Positions 6,572 through 14,204 of a stretch of DNA of 21,598 nt are shown here, piece by piece. The stretch is from Scatosoma sp045658805. GTDB lineage: Bacteria; Bacillota; Clostridia; Christensenellales; Borkfalkiaceae. Within the stretch, counting starts at the first letter, position 1. Each line of letters begins with the position of its first letter. The notes below the pieces were generated by a model. The model saw nothing but the letters and a program-made list of their open reading frames with translations, did not search any database and was not told the origin of the DNA. The stretch is taken from contig JAZOVQ010000071.1 in the NCBI GenBank assembly GCA_045658805.1, positions 1 to 21,598 of the forward strand, given 5' to 3'. The translations under genes and the position numbers were made by a program.

Positions 6572-8401
6572 TTATTTATTGTTCTTTTCCTTAAATCTTG
6601 CTTTCGCACGAAGTTCGCTATCCAAGATACGTTTTCTAATACGCAAGGACTTCGGCGTAACTTCCAAAAGTTCATCGTCAGCGATAAATTCAAGGCATTC
6701 TTCCAAGCTCATTTTGCTAACGGGAACAAGCGTCAACGCATCGTCGCTGCCCGAAGAACGAGTGTTACTCAAATGCTTGGTTTTACAAACGTTTACGTTA
6801 ATATCATCCGCAAGGTTGGTATACCCAACGACCATACCTTGATATACGGGCGTACCAGGCGTAATAAACAAATTGCCTCTGCCTTGTGCGTTAAACAAGC
6901 CGTACGTAACCGCTTCGCCCGTTTCAAAGGCTACAAGCGAACCCGTGTTGCGGCGTTGCATATCCCCTTTGTAAGGCTCGTAGGAATAGAAAATGGTATT
7001 CATAATACCCTGCCCTTTCGTATCCGTCAAGAAAGCACTCTTATAACCGAACAAACCACGGGAAGGCACGGTGAATTCCAAACGCATACGCGTACCGATT
7101 GCCGTCATTTGTACCAGGTTACCCTTTCTGTTACCCATTGCGGAGAATACGGGCCCCGTCATATCTTCAGGCACGTCCGCAACGAAACGTTCGATCGGCT
7201 CGTGACGAACGCCGTCAATATCTTTATACAAAACCTTCGGCGTGGATACCTGGAATTCGTACCCTTCTCTTCTCATTGTTTCAATCAAAATGGAAAGGTG
7301 CATTTCCCCACGACCGCATACGCGGAAGCTATCTGCAAATTCGGTATCGTTTACACGCAAGGAAACGTCGCGGAGCAATTCCTTATACAATCTATCGCGC
7401 AATTGGCGGGTAGTAACAAACTTCCCTTCCTTGCCGGCGAACGGGCTATCGTTTACCGAGAAAGTCATCTCCACAGTAGGATCTTCAATTTTTACAAACT
7501 GTACGGGCTCAACCTTGCTGGGTACGCATACGGTATCCCCGATATTCAAGCCGTCAATACCCGAAAAGACAACGATATCCCCCGCTTTCGCTTCGGGAAC
7601 CAACGTACGTTCCAAGCCTTCAATTTGGTACAAATTGACAATACGGCAGTTGGTACGCACTTTGGGATCGTTGAAATTGCAAACGGAAACGGGTTCGTTT
7701 GCGCGGATAACGCCGCGTTCAATTTTGCCGATACCGATACGGCCGACAAATTCGTTATAATCAATACACGAAACAAGCAACTGGCCAGGGCCTTCAACGT
7801 CCGCTTCCATAGGCGGAATGGTTTCCAAAATGGTATCGAACAAGGGGTTGAGGTTTTCTTCCTGCTTGTCCGGCGTAAGCGAAGCCGTACCCTGTCTACC
7901 GCAACAGTAAACGATAGGGCTTTCCAACTGTTCGTCCGTCGCGTCGAGGTCCATCATCAAAAGCTGCATTTCTTCTACAACTTCGTCAATACGTGCGTCA
8001 GGTCTGTCCACTTTATTGATTACGACAATCATTTTCAAACCCAAAGCCAACGCCTTTTGCATAACGAAACGGGTTTGAGGCAAAGGACCTTCCGCCGCGT
8101 CAACGAGAATAATCGCCCCGTTTACCATCTTCAAAACACGTTCCACTTCCCCCGAGAAATCGGCGTGGCCCGGCGTGTCGATAATATTGATTTTTACACC
8201 GTTATAATGCGCCGAAGTGTTTTTGGCAAGAATGGTAATACCACGTTCCTTTTCCAAATCCCCGCTGTCCATTACACGGTCCTGTACCTGCTGGTTTTCA
8301 CGGAATACGCCGCCCTGCGCCAACATTTCGTTTACCAAAGTCGTCTTACCATGGTCTACGTGCGCGATAATTGCTACGTTTCTCAAATCTTCTCTTAACA
8401 T
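6572..8401 (-). CDS. typA: Ribosome-associated GTPase TypA/BipA
   Basis: TypA (BipA) is a translational GTPase related to EF-G and LepA that binds the ribosome and supports 50S assembly and growth under stress or cold. The 609-residue length is standard. The GTPase motifs are AHVDHGKTTL (P-loop, about residues 14-23), DTPGHADF (G3) and NKVDRP (G4). The C-terminal half holds the EF-G-like domains and the BipA-specific end, with GTRMRLEFTVPSRGLFGYKS, KTKHLSNTRSSGSDDALTL and TPKSLRIRKR. The ATG at 8401 has AAAGGAG about 11 bases upstream. A candidate promoter lies at 8443-8471, and the HAD gene follows in the same direction. Confidence 0.98.
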   Translation of the reverse strand: MLREDLRNVAIIAHVDHGKTTLVNEMLAQGGVFRENQQVQDRVMDSGDLEKERGITILAKNTSAHYNGVKINIIDTPGHADFSGEVERVLKMVNGAIILVDAAEGPLPQTRFVMQKALALGLKMIVVINKVDRPDARIDEVVEEMQLLMMDLDATDEQLESPIVYCCGRQGTASLTPDKQEENLNPLFDTILETIPPMEADVEGPGQLLVSCIDYNEFVGRIGIGKIERGVIRANEPVSVCNFNDPKVRTNCRIVNLYQIEGLERTLVPEAKAGDIVVFSGIDGLNIGDTVCVPSKVEPVQFVKIEDPTVEMTFSVNDSPFAGKEGKFVTTRQLRDRLYKELLRDVSLRVNDTEFADSFRVCGRGEMHLSILIETMRREGYEFQVSTPKVLYKDIDGVRHEPIERFVADVPEDMTGPVFSAMGNRKGNLVQMTAIGTRMRLEFTVPSRGLFGYKSAFLTDTKGQGIMNTIFYSYEPYKGDMQRRNTGSLVAFETGEAVTYGLFNAQGRGNLFITPGTPVYQGMVVGYTNLADDINVNVCKTKHLSNTRSSGSDDALTLVPVSKMSLEECLEFIADDELLEVTPKSLRIRKRILDSELRAKARFKEKNNK

Positions 8402-8442
8402 TGCGAAATTCGCTCCTTTTCGTAAAACTTTTTAACTTTATT

Positions 8443-8471
8443 ATTTTAATACTTTTTTTAATAATTGACAA
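8443..8471 (-). promoter_or_regulatory. Candidate typA promoter
   Basis: TTGTCA (8471-8466), a 17-bp AT-rich spacer, then TAAAAT (8448-8443). The start of transcription would be near 8436, about 35 nt before the typA ATG. It lies downstream of the folA terminator, which is consistent with a separate typA transcript. Confidence 0.45.
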
Positions 8472-8512
8472 GGAATTCCTTATGCCTTTCGCCAAATTTT
8501 TTTATAAAATAT

Positions 8513-8544
8513 AAAAAAAATCCCACAAGTAGGTCGCCTTGCGG
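8513..8544 (-). terminator. Intrinsic terminator after folA
   Basis: On the minus strand CCGCAAG (8544-8538) pairs with CTTGTGG (8529-8523), 7 bp with one G-U, across an 8-nt loop. An uninterrupted run of eight T residues (8520-8513) follows. It lies 13 bases after the folA stop codon. Confidence 0.8.
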
Positions 8545-8556
8545 AAATTTTCTTCT

Positions 8557-9057
8557 TTATAAAGGCAAAACCGCCTTATTTTTATAGGTAACAAAACGAA
8601 TGGTATGCCCGTTGTCGTCCATCGGCTCACCCTCGTCCACGCGCACAAAACGCTCGTCCTCGTCAAGGTTAGGGAAAAAGACTTCCGCACCGCCAACCGC
8701 ATCCACCTTCGTCACGTACGCGCCGTGGCAATAGGGCAACAATTCCCGATAAATCACGCCGCCGCCGATAACGAAAATATCCTCGTTTTCACGCGCTTTC
8801 ATCTCCTTTTTCAAGGCATCAAAATCAGGCACAATAATGCAGTCATCGCGTACCTGCCCCCTTGAAATAACAATATTCACCCTATTTTTCAAAGGTTTTT
8901 GGCCAGGAAAAGAACGCAGAGTATTTCCGCCCAACAGCACGGTATGTCCCATGGTCGTTTCACGAAAAAATTTCATATTTTTGGGCAGGGAAAACATCAT
9001 ATCGTTCCCCTTTCCAATTCCCCATTCCTTATCCACGTGTACAATTGCGTATATCAT
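8557..9057 (-). CDS. folA: Dihydrofolate reductase with altered active-site residues
   Basis: The 166-residue protein has the full DHFR fold. IYAIVHVDKEWGIGKGN is strand A and the Met20 loop, LPKNMKFFRETTMG is helix B, NRVNIVISR follows, and IFVIGGGVIYRELLPYC is the NADPH pyrophosphate loop, followed by AYVTKVDA. The family reduces dihydrofolate to tetrahydrofolate with NADPH, recycling the product of thymidylate synthase; thyA lies just upstream on the same strand. Two positions are unusual. Residue 27, the acidic residue that anchors the pterin (Asp27 in E. coli, same numbering), is Asn (codon AAT). The MGRxT motif is LGGNT, so the NADPH-phosphate-binding Arg44 is Gly. It could be a low-activity or altered-specificity reductase. 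The ATG at 9057 has AAAGGA upstream. Confidence 0.9.
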   Translation of the reverse strand: MIYAIVHVDKEWGIGKGNDMMFSLPKNMKFFRETTMGHTVLLGGNTLRSFPGQKPLKNRVNIVISRGQVRDDCIIVPDFDALKKEMKARENEDIFVIGGGVIYRELLPYCHGAYVTKVDAVGGAEVFFPNLDEDERFVRVDEGEPMDDNGHTIRFVTYKNKAVLPL

Positions 9058-9135
9058 AAATTCAATCCTTTCATCTTTGCTAAATGAAACACACCAATCA
9101 ATTCACCAAATCTTTTAAAGGCGCGTCAACTCTTG

Positions 9136-9474
9136 CCCTATTTCCTCTCGGTTGGTATAAATACGGAGATACGAGCAGTTCAAGGCGCGCGAGGATAACC
9201 TGAAGGAGCGTACATAGACGTACGTAACTGAAGGTTGCCGCAGCGCTACCCTATTCCCTCTCGGTTGGTATAAATACGGAGATACGAGCAGTTCAAGGCG
9301 CGCGAGGATAACCTGATGGAGCGTACATAGACGTACGTGACCGAAGGTTGCCGCAGCGCTACCCTATTCCCTCTCGGTTGGTATAAATACGGAGATACGA
9401 GCAGTTCAAGGCGCGGCGAGTACGGTGCAGGGAGCGTACATAGACGTACGTGACCGAAGGTCGCCGCAGCGCAA
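9136..9474. repeat. Three tandem 113-bp repeats with hairpin potential
   Basis: Units start at 9136, 9249 and 9362 and each is exactly 113 bp. Units 1 and 2 differ at about four positions. Unit 3 diverges mainly over about 20 bases after GGCGCG. Each contains GAGATACGAGCA, then AGGCGCG and a hairpin CGTAC-ATAGAC-GTACG. In units 1 and 2 the outer arms are AACCT and AGGTT; in unit 3 they are GCGGCGA (9413-9419) and TCGCCGC (9461-9467), with an extra CGGT/ACCG pair between. The array fills most of the 446-bp folA-thyA gap. The rest (9058-9135 and 9475-9503) shows no gene, and I see no clear folA promoter there. A diverged copy is at 14314-14434. Confidence 0.85.
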
Positions 9475-9503
9475 CGCTGAAATGCGACGTATATACGTAT
9501 TTA

Positions 9504-10334
9504 TTATATAGCTACGGGGATTTTACTTTCAAGCTTCTCATATTCATAATCGACAAGCTTGAAGCTGTCTACCGTGAAATCGTAGAAATTGGTAATACTT
9601 TCGTCAACAATCAATTTGGGTGCTTTATGGCGAGGTTTCGCAAGCACTTCTTTAACAAGCGGAATGTGTCTATCATAAATATGCGCGTCAGCAATTACGT
9701 GCACCAATTCCCCAGCCTTCAAGCCCGAAACCTGCGCAAACATAATCAACAACACCGCATATTGCACAACGTTCCAGTTATTTGCCGTCAACATATCGTT
9801 GGAACGCTGATTTAAAATCCCGTTCAAAGTATCCCCCGTCACGTTAAAGGTCATCGAATAAGCGCAGGGATACAAATGCATCTCATGCAAATCTTGGAAG
9901 TTATAAATATTCGTCATAATACGACGGCTGGCAGGGTTGTGTTTCAAATCATACAACACTCTATCCACCTGGTCAAACTCACCCTCTTTGTATTGGTGCT
10001 TCACGCCAAGCTGATAGCCGTACGCCTTACCGATAGAGCCCGTTTCATCCGCCCAACTGTCCCAAATATGCGAATTTAAATCGTGAATATTATTGCTCTT
10101 TTTTTGCCAAATCCAAAGCAATTCGTCCACGCAAGACTTAAACGCCGTACGGCGCATCGTCAAAATAGGAAATTCCTCTTGCAAATTGTAACGGTTGACG
10201 ATACCGAATTTTTTAACGGTATGCGCAGGCGCGCCGTCTTCCCAATGAGGACGCACGTCCAAATGCGTATCCCAAAACCCGTTTTCCATAATATCCGTCA
10301 TATTTTGCGCAAAAATTTCGTCCGCTCTACTCAT
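9504..10334 (-). CDS. thyA: Thymidylate synthase (ThyA type)
   Basis: ThyA converts dUMP to dTMP using methylenetetrahydrofolate, releasing dihydrofolate for DHFR. The 276-residue protein carries the catalytic cysteine Cys157 in YPCAYS, the phosphate-binding QRSNDM (about 176-181), NNWNVVQY (about 186-192) with the substrate-selecting Asn, and DAHIYDRH (about 216-223). The residue after the PC pair is Ala instead of the His common in proteobacteria; I believe this occurs in other Firmicutes but cannot confirm it here. The ATG at 10334 follows AAGGAAGG. A promoter at 10364-10393 gives a short leader. folA lies downstream on the same strand, separated by the repeat array. Confidence 0.96.
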   Translation of the reverse strand: MSRADEIFAQNMTDIMENGFWDTHLDVRPHWEDGAPAHTVKKFGIVNRYNLQEEFPILTMRRTAFKSCVDELLWIWQKKSNNIHDLNSHIWDSWADETGSIGKAYGYQLGVKHQYKEGEFDQVDRVLYDLKHNPASRRIMTNIYNFQDLHEMHLYPCAYSMTFNVTGDTLNGILNQRSNDMLTANNWNVVQYAVLLIMFAQVSGLKAGELVHVIADAHIYDRHIPLVKEVLAKPRHKAPKLIVDESITNFYDFTVDSFKLVDYEYEKLESKIPVAI

Positions 10335-10363
10335 AAGCCACCCTTCCTTTATATTATCAATTT

Positions 10364-10393
10364 ATTATAACATATTCCCAACCCTGCCGTCAA
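10364..10393 (-). promoter_or_regulatory. thyA promoter
   Basis: TTGACG (10393-10388), an 18-bp spacer ending in TGT (extended -10), then TATAAT (10369-10364). The start of transcription is expected near 10357, about 23 nt before the thyA ATG. It is divergent from the membrane-protein promoter at 10447-10475. Confidence 0.7.
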
Positions 10394-10446
10394 GAGTTCA
10401 GGCAAACATATTTCCAAAAGTTGCGCTAAAATTTTCCATAAAACAC

Positions 10447-10475
10447 TTGATTTTTGCCTTTTTATCCTGTATAAT
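10447..10475 (+). promoter_or_regulatory. Promoter of the acidic-tail membrane protein gene
   Basis: TTGATT (10447-10452), a 17-bp spacer, then TATAAT (10470-10475). Transcription should start near 10482, about 25 nt before the ATG at 10507, and includes the AAAGGAGG ribosome binding site. Confidence 0.7.
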
Positions 10476-10506
10476 GTAAATACGATTTTTTACAAAGGAG
10501 GCTACC

Positions 10507-11436
10507 ATGTCCGCAACGAACAAGGTAAACAGCACCTATTATTATAAAAAAATGCTCATCTCGCGCATCGTTTGCCACTCCATTGCAATCCTTGCGCTTT
10601 TGCTCTTCTTTTTGGTTCCCTGCTTCACGATAAACGAAGCGGAAAGCTTAGGGCTTCACTTCTCTTATTTAGACGAATTGTCCATAGCAAACCAGTTGTT
10701 TGTCACCGAGCCTCTTGAAATGGACGCGGCAAACTACGCCGCCGCCCTCAAAACGGCTTGGATTACCTTGATTTTGTTTTGCTTGTTCCTGTTGGCGCTT
10801 GTCGAACAAATTTTCCACCTTATTAGAAACATTCTCTCGCTCGGCAAGCTCAAGGTTTATCTTTTCCGCCGCTCTACGCTTTTGGAAAAGGAAAACAAAA
10901 AAGTGACCGCTTTAAAGCTGTTCCCTTCCATGTTCTTCTTTAAGGGCACCGTGCTTTGCGCGGCGTTGCATTGGTTTGTCGCTTTTATTCTCCCTTCCTT
11001 CTCCACGGCAAGCTCCTTCCCCGTATTGCGTTTCCTTGTAGACCATAAACCCAATTTCTTGTTTTGGGTAGTGCTTGTCCTTATCGTATTCGGCGTGGGC
11101 TTTACTTATTTACTTTCCACACACGCTAATAAAAAGGCAACTCTTTTCCGCCTTACCGAATTACAAACGGAAACCGCGCCCGAAGAAGCGCCTGCGGAAA
11201 AGACGGAAGAAGCACCCTCCAAACCCGCTCCCACAACGGAAACGAATTCCGAGCCTGCAACAAAACAATCCAGCACCGCAAAAGAATCCCCCGTCACCGT
11301 TTTGGATATAGACGAGGAAGAGGAAGAAGAGGAAGAAGAGGAAGAATACACTGTTTCCTACCTCGACGACGAGGACGAAAACGATTTAAATTCGGCGGAA
11401 ATGCCTGACGATTTACACGGCTACGGTAAAAAATAA
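10507..11436 (+). CDS. Uncharacterised four-helix membrane protein with acidic C-terminal tail
   Basis: I do not recognise a family. The 309-residue protein has four predicted membrane helices at about residues 21-41, 82-106, 146-166 and 185-204. A basic cytoplasmic-type segment lies between helices 2 and 3 (KLKVYLFRRS to NKKVTALK). From about residue 215 it becomes a soluble, low-complexity tail: a Pro/Ala/Thr/Glu-rich stretch, then eleven consecutive Glu (270-280) and further Asp/Glu-rich sequence, ending in GYGKK. Four helices give the tail the same side as the N terminus, probably cytoplasmic. The start has an excellent AAAGGAGG site and its own promoter, and a terminator follows, so it is a single-gene unit. 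The tail could bind a basic partner or metal ions; this is speculation. Confidence 0.85.
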   Translation: MSATNKVNSTYYYKKMLISRIVCHSIAILALLLFFLVPCFTINEAESLGLHFSYLDELSIANQLFVTEPLEMDAANYAAALKTAWITLILFCLFLLALVEQIFHLIRNILSLGKLKVYLFRRSTLLEKENKKVTALKLFPSMFFFKGTVLCAALHWFVAFILPSFSTASSFPVLRFLVDHKPNFLFWVVLVLIVFGVGFTYLLSTHANKKATLFRLTELQTETAPEEAPAEKTEEAPSKPAPTTETNSEPATKQSSTAKESPVTVLDIDEEEEEEEEEEEYTVSYLDDEDENDLNSAEMPDDLHGYGKK

Positions 11437-11472
11437 CACCGAATAAACCCAAATAAAAGCAAAAAAACAAAC

Positions 11473-11509
11473 GAAAAAACGGCGAAGCTTGTAAGCTTGC
11501 CGTTTTTTT
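11473..11509. terminator. Bidirectional terminator between two converging genes
   Basis: AACGGC and GCCGTT (11478-11504) form the outer stem, with AAGCT/AGCTT continuing inside after one bulged G. T residues follow on the plus strand (11503-11509), and a run of A (11473-11479) gives T residues on the minus strand. It serves the membrane-protein gene (plus) and the TIGR04076-like gene (minus), both of which end nearby. Confidence 0.85.
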
Positions 11510-11518
11510 AGGTTCATT

Positions 11519-11821
11519 TTATTCAATGGCTTCAATTAAAAAGCTAACGGGGCGAAACCCATCGTTGCAGGAAATCATTGCGGAATATTCATTTTTCATC
11601 CAACCGTCGAAAAAGTCACCGCCGCCCCTCGACAGCTCGGCAACAAACGGAAGCATCGTTTCCCACGCGCTTTCGCAAAGCCCCTGCGGTTTTTGGACGT
11701 TTTCGCAAATAAACACCTGCCCTACCTGCACGTCGCAGGCATGTTCAATCGGGTTTTCATAAACGGACATCAAATCGGGATACTCCGTTTTTCGCATCAC
11801 GGTAATCTTACATTTTTTCAT
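11519..11821 (-). CDS. Small conserved protein of TIGR04076 type
   Basis: A 100-residue soluble protein that I match by pattern to the TIGR04076 family, whose function is unknown. The evidence is the N terminus MKKCKITVMRKT, a central GLCESAWETMLPFV, a glycine-rich segment followed by an aromatic patch, and the C-terminal CNDGFRPVSFLIEAI. Cysteines at about 4, 29, 49 and 85 could indicate metal or redox chemistry, but no known site is evident. I chose the ATG at 11821 because a GGGAGG site lies 7 bases upstream and the family begins there; upstream in-frame codons run into the promoter. A strong promoter and a palindrome overlapping its -10 suggest it is regulated. Confidence 0.8.
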   Translation of the reverse strand: MKKCKITVMRKTEYPDLMSVYENPIEHACDVQVGQVFICENVQKPQGLCESAWETMLPFVAELSRGGGDFFDGWMKNEYSAMISCNDGFRPVSFLIEAIE

Positions 11822-11847
11822 TTCACCGCCTCCCATTTTGGCATAGT

Positions 11848-11864
11848 CTATACTAAAAGTATAG
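11848..11864. promoter_or_regulatory. Palindromic operator candidate over the -10 region
   Basis: CTATACT-TTT-AGTATAG (minus-strand reading) is a perfect inverted repeat with 7-bp arms and a 3-bp centre. It covers the -10 hexamer and the predicted transcription start of the TIGR04076-like gene, a position where a dimeric repressor would block RNA polymerase. No regulator gene is nearby. Confidence 0.5.
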
Positions 11865-11886
11865 CACGAAAGGGCAAAAATGTCAA
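11858..11886 (-). promoter_or_regulatory. Promoter of the TIGR04076-like gene
   Basis: TTGACA (11886-11881), a 17-bp spacer ending in TGC (extended -10), then TATACT (11863-11858). The predicted start near 11851 leaves about 30 nt before the ATG at 11821. Confidence 0.75.
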
Positions 11887-11955
11887 TAGTTATAAAAAAA
11901 TTAGCAAAAAAACGTCCTTTGGACAAATCTTTTTTCGGATTATTTTCTCAAAAAG

Positions 11956-11984
11956 TTGACAAACGCTAAAAAATTGGGTATTAT
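11956..11984 (+). promoter_or_regulatory. Promoter of the pgk-tpiA-gpmI cluster
   Basis: TTGACA (11956-11961), a 17-bp spacer, then TATTAT (11979-11984). Transcription would start near 11991, about 33 nt before the pgk ATG. It is the only strong promoter seen for the three glycolytic genes. Confidence 0.75.
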
Positions 11985-12023
11985 ATATCTGTATGAATAA
12001 AATTGAAGGAGAATTCTTATTCC

Positions 12024-13340
12024 ATGAACAAGAAAACTGTAAAAGACGTAGACGTTAAAGGTAAAAAAGTCCTCGTTAGATGCGACTTCAACGTACCTAT
12101 GAAAGACGGTGTTATCACCGACGAAAACCGTATTATCGGCGCGCTCCCCACCATTAAGTATTTGATGGAACAAGGCGCAAAAGTGGTTCTTTGCTCCCAC
12201 ATGGGCAAACCCCACAACGTATTCGACGCTAAACTCGAACTCAATAAGAAGGAAAAAGGCAAGGTTGCAGCGCTTCCCGAAGCAGAACAAGCAGCTGCTA
12301 CTGAAGAATTCCTTGAAAAAGCAAAGAAAGACGTTAAGAAGCTTACGCTTGCTCCCGTTGCAGCTCGTTTGAACGAACTCTTGGACGGCAAAGTTACCTT
12401 CGCTTCCGACGTTATCGGCGAAGACGCAAAAGCAAAGGTTGCCGCTTGTAAAGAAGGCGAATGCATACTTTTGGAAAACCTTCGTTTCCATAAGGGCGAA
12501 GAAAAGAAAGCACCCGAATTTATGCAAGCGCTTGCAAGCTATTGCGAAGTGTACGTAAACGACGCATTCGGTACGGCGCACCGTTCGCACTCCTCTACCG
12601 CTGGTATCGTAGAAGAAGGCTTGGTTGAAACGGCGGCTTGCGGTTTCCTTATCGAAAAAGAACTTTCGGTTATGGCTGACACTCTTGAAAATCCTCAACA
12701 CCCCTTCGTTGCTATCCTTGGCGGCGCAAAGGTTGCGGACAAGCTTAACGTAATTTCCAACTTGCTTGAAAAATGCGACACCCTGATCATCGGCGGCGGT
12801 ATGGCGTACACCTTCATTAAAGCGCAAGGCGGCGAAATCGGTACCTCCCTCGTTGACGAAGAAAAGATCGAATATTGCAGCGAAATGCTTAAGAAGGCAG
12901 CCGCTCTCGGCAAGCAAATTTTGCTTCCCGTAGATACCGTTGCTGCAAAAGCATTCCCCAACCCCATCGACGCTGAAATCGAAACGGCTGTTGTTCCTGC
13001 AATGTCCATTCCCGCAGACATGATGGGTCTTGACATCGGTCCCGAAACTAGAAAGCTTTTCGCTTCCGTTGTTGCAAACGCGAAAGCAGTTATCTGGAAC
13101 GGTCCTATGGGCGTATTTGAAAACCCCACGCTCGCTGCAGGTACGAAAGCAGTTGCACAAGCACTTGCTGACGCATACGGCAACGCAACGACGATCATCG
13201 GCGGTGGCGACTCCGCAGCGGCTGTTCAAATTCTTGGCTTCGCTGACAAAATGTCCCACATCTCGACGGGTGGCGGTGCTTCCCTCGAACTTTTCGAAGG
13301 CAAAGTACTTCCCGGTATCGCTTGCCTTAACGATAAATAA
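12024..13340 (+). CDS. pgk: Phosphoglycerate kinase
   Basis: Phosphoglycerate kinase transfers the acyl phosphate of 1,3-bisphosphoglycerate to ADP, forming ATP and 3-phosphoglycerate. VLVRCDFNVPMKDG (about residues 17-29) is the N-terminal signature, and FGTAHRSHSSTAG carries substrate contacts. AILGGAKVADKL and VIWNGPMGVFENP belong to the nucleotide domain, with GGGDSAAAV and TGGGASLELFEG near the end. At 438 residues it is longer than the common 390-400, owing to a charged Lys/Glu/Ala-rich insertion at about residues 67-106 of the N-terminal domain; I believe similar insertions occur in other anaerobes. The ATG at 12024 follows GAAGGAG; the in-frame TTG at 12003 lies upstream of that site and is not the start. 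Confidence 0.98.
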   Translation: MNKKTVKDVDVKGKKVLVRCDFNVPMKDGVITDENRIIGALPTIKYLMEQGAKVVLCSHMGKPHNVFDAKLELNKKEKGKVAALPEAEQAAATEEFLEKAKKDVKKLTLAPVAARLNELLDGKVTFASDVIGEDAKAKVAACKEGECILLENLRFHKGEEKKAPEFMQALASYCEVYVNDAFGTAHRSHSSTAGIVEEGLVETAACGFLIEKELSVMADTLENPQHPFVAILGGAKVADKLNVISNLLEKCDTLIIGGGMAYTFIKAQGGEIGTSLVDEEKIEYCSEMLKKAAALGKQILLPVDTVAAKAFPNPIDAEIETAVVPAMSIPADMMGLDIGPETRKLFASVVANAKAVIWNGPMGVFENPTLAAGTKAVAQALADAYGNATTIIGGGDSAAAVQILGFADKMSHISTGGGASLELFEGKVLPGIACLNDK

Positions 13341-13352
13341 GAAAATTTTGGC

Positions 13353-13380
13353 GTGAGGGCGACGGCGTTCGCCCTCTCAC
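13353..13380 (+). other. Hairpin in the pgk-tpiA gap
   Basis: GTGAGGGCG (13353-13361) can pair with CGCCCTCTCAC (13370-13380) if two bases are bulged, giving a GC-rich stem about 13 bases after the pgk stop codon. No T tract follows. It is more likely an mRNA stability or processing element than a terminator. Confidence 0.5.
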
Positions 13381-13435
13381 TATGAAAAATAACATTCCAA
13401 TCAAAAGAAAATACATTTTAGGAGTAAATATCATT

Positions 13436-14182
13436 ATGCGTAAACCTATTATTGCAGGTAACTGGAAAATGAACAACACCGCTTCCCAAGGCGTTGCGCT
13501 CGTAAATGCGATCGCTCCCCTCGTAACGGAAGCAAATTGCGACGTAGTCGTTTGCGTTCCCGCAATCAACATCCCCGCTATCAGCGAAGCTTTGAAAGGC
13601 ACCAACATTAAGCTTGGCGCTGAAAACGTACACTTTGCAGAAAAAGGCGCTTACACGGGCGAAATCTCCGCGGCAATGCTTTTGGAATATGGCGTTGAAT
13701 ACGTTATCATCGGTCACAGCGAACGCCGTCAATACTTCGGCGAAACGGACGAAACGGTTAACAAGAGAACGCTTACCGCTTTGAATGCAGGCCTTACCCC
13801 CATCGTTTGTATCGGTGAATCCTTGGAAGAAAGAGAAGGCGGCAAGACGGAAGAAGTTTTGACTACGCAAATCCACGAAGGTCTTAAAGATATCGAAGAT
13901 ATCGCAAAAATCGTTATCGCTTACGAACCCGTTTGGGCTATCGGTACGGGCAAAACGGCTACCGCTGAACAAGCAAACGAAACCATCGCTTTCATCCGTA
14001 AAACGGTTGGCGAAATGTTCTGCCCTAAATGCGCTGAAGCTGTTCGTATCCAATACGGCGGCAGCATGAACGCAGGCAACTGCAAAGAACTTATGGCTAT
14101 GCCCGAAATCGACGGCGGTCTTATCGGCGGCGCTTCCTTGAAAGCTCCCGATTTCGCTGCAATCGTAAACTTCGACAAGTAA
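13436..14182 (+). CDS. tpiA: Triosephosphate isomerase
   Basis: Triosephosphate isomerase interconverts dihydroxyacetone phosphate and glyceraldehyde 3-phosphate in glycolysis. The 248-residue length is typical. The catalytic residues are Lys11 in GNWKMN, His94 in IIGHSERR and Glu164 in AYEPVWAIGTG. The phosphate-binding YGGSMNAGN (about 207-215) and GGLIGGASL (about 227-235) are also intact. The ATG at 13436 has AGGAG 11 bases upstream; an in-frame ATG at 13382 would add 18 residues not seen in the family, so I reject it. It follows pgk by 95 bases and is probably co-transcribed. Confidence 0.98.
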   Translation: MRKPIIAGNWKMNNTASQGVALVNAIAPLVTEANCDVVVCVPAINIPAISEALKGTNIKLGAENVHFAEKGAYTGEISAAMLLEYGVEYVIIGHSERRQYFGETDETVNKRTLTALNAGLTPIVCIGESLEEREGGKTEEVLTTQIHEGLKDIEDIAKIVIAYEPVWAIGTGKTATAEQANETIAFIRKTVGEMFCPKCAEAVRIQYGGSMNAGNCKELMAMPEIDGGLIGGASLKAPDFAAIVNFDK

Positions 14183-14204
14183 GGCAATTTTAAACGGTTA
14201 ATTT

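Noticed and set aside
6506..8398. A 630-codon open frame on the plus strand opposite typA
   Set aside because: It is a shadow of typA caused by codon bias: no ribosome binding site, no family resemblance, and typA motifs are unmistakable on the other strand.
9136..9474. CRISPR array
   Set aside because: The units are 113 bp and directly adjacent with no unique spacers between short repeats, and no cas genes are present.
11940..13259. A 439-codon open frame opposite pgk, and a 413-codon frame opposite gpmI (14775-16016)
   Set aside because: Both lie fully within strongly conserved genes, are rich in Cys, Phe and Arg as expected of reverse-strand reading, and lack start signals.
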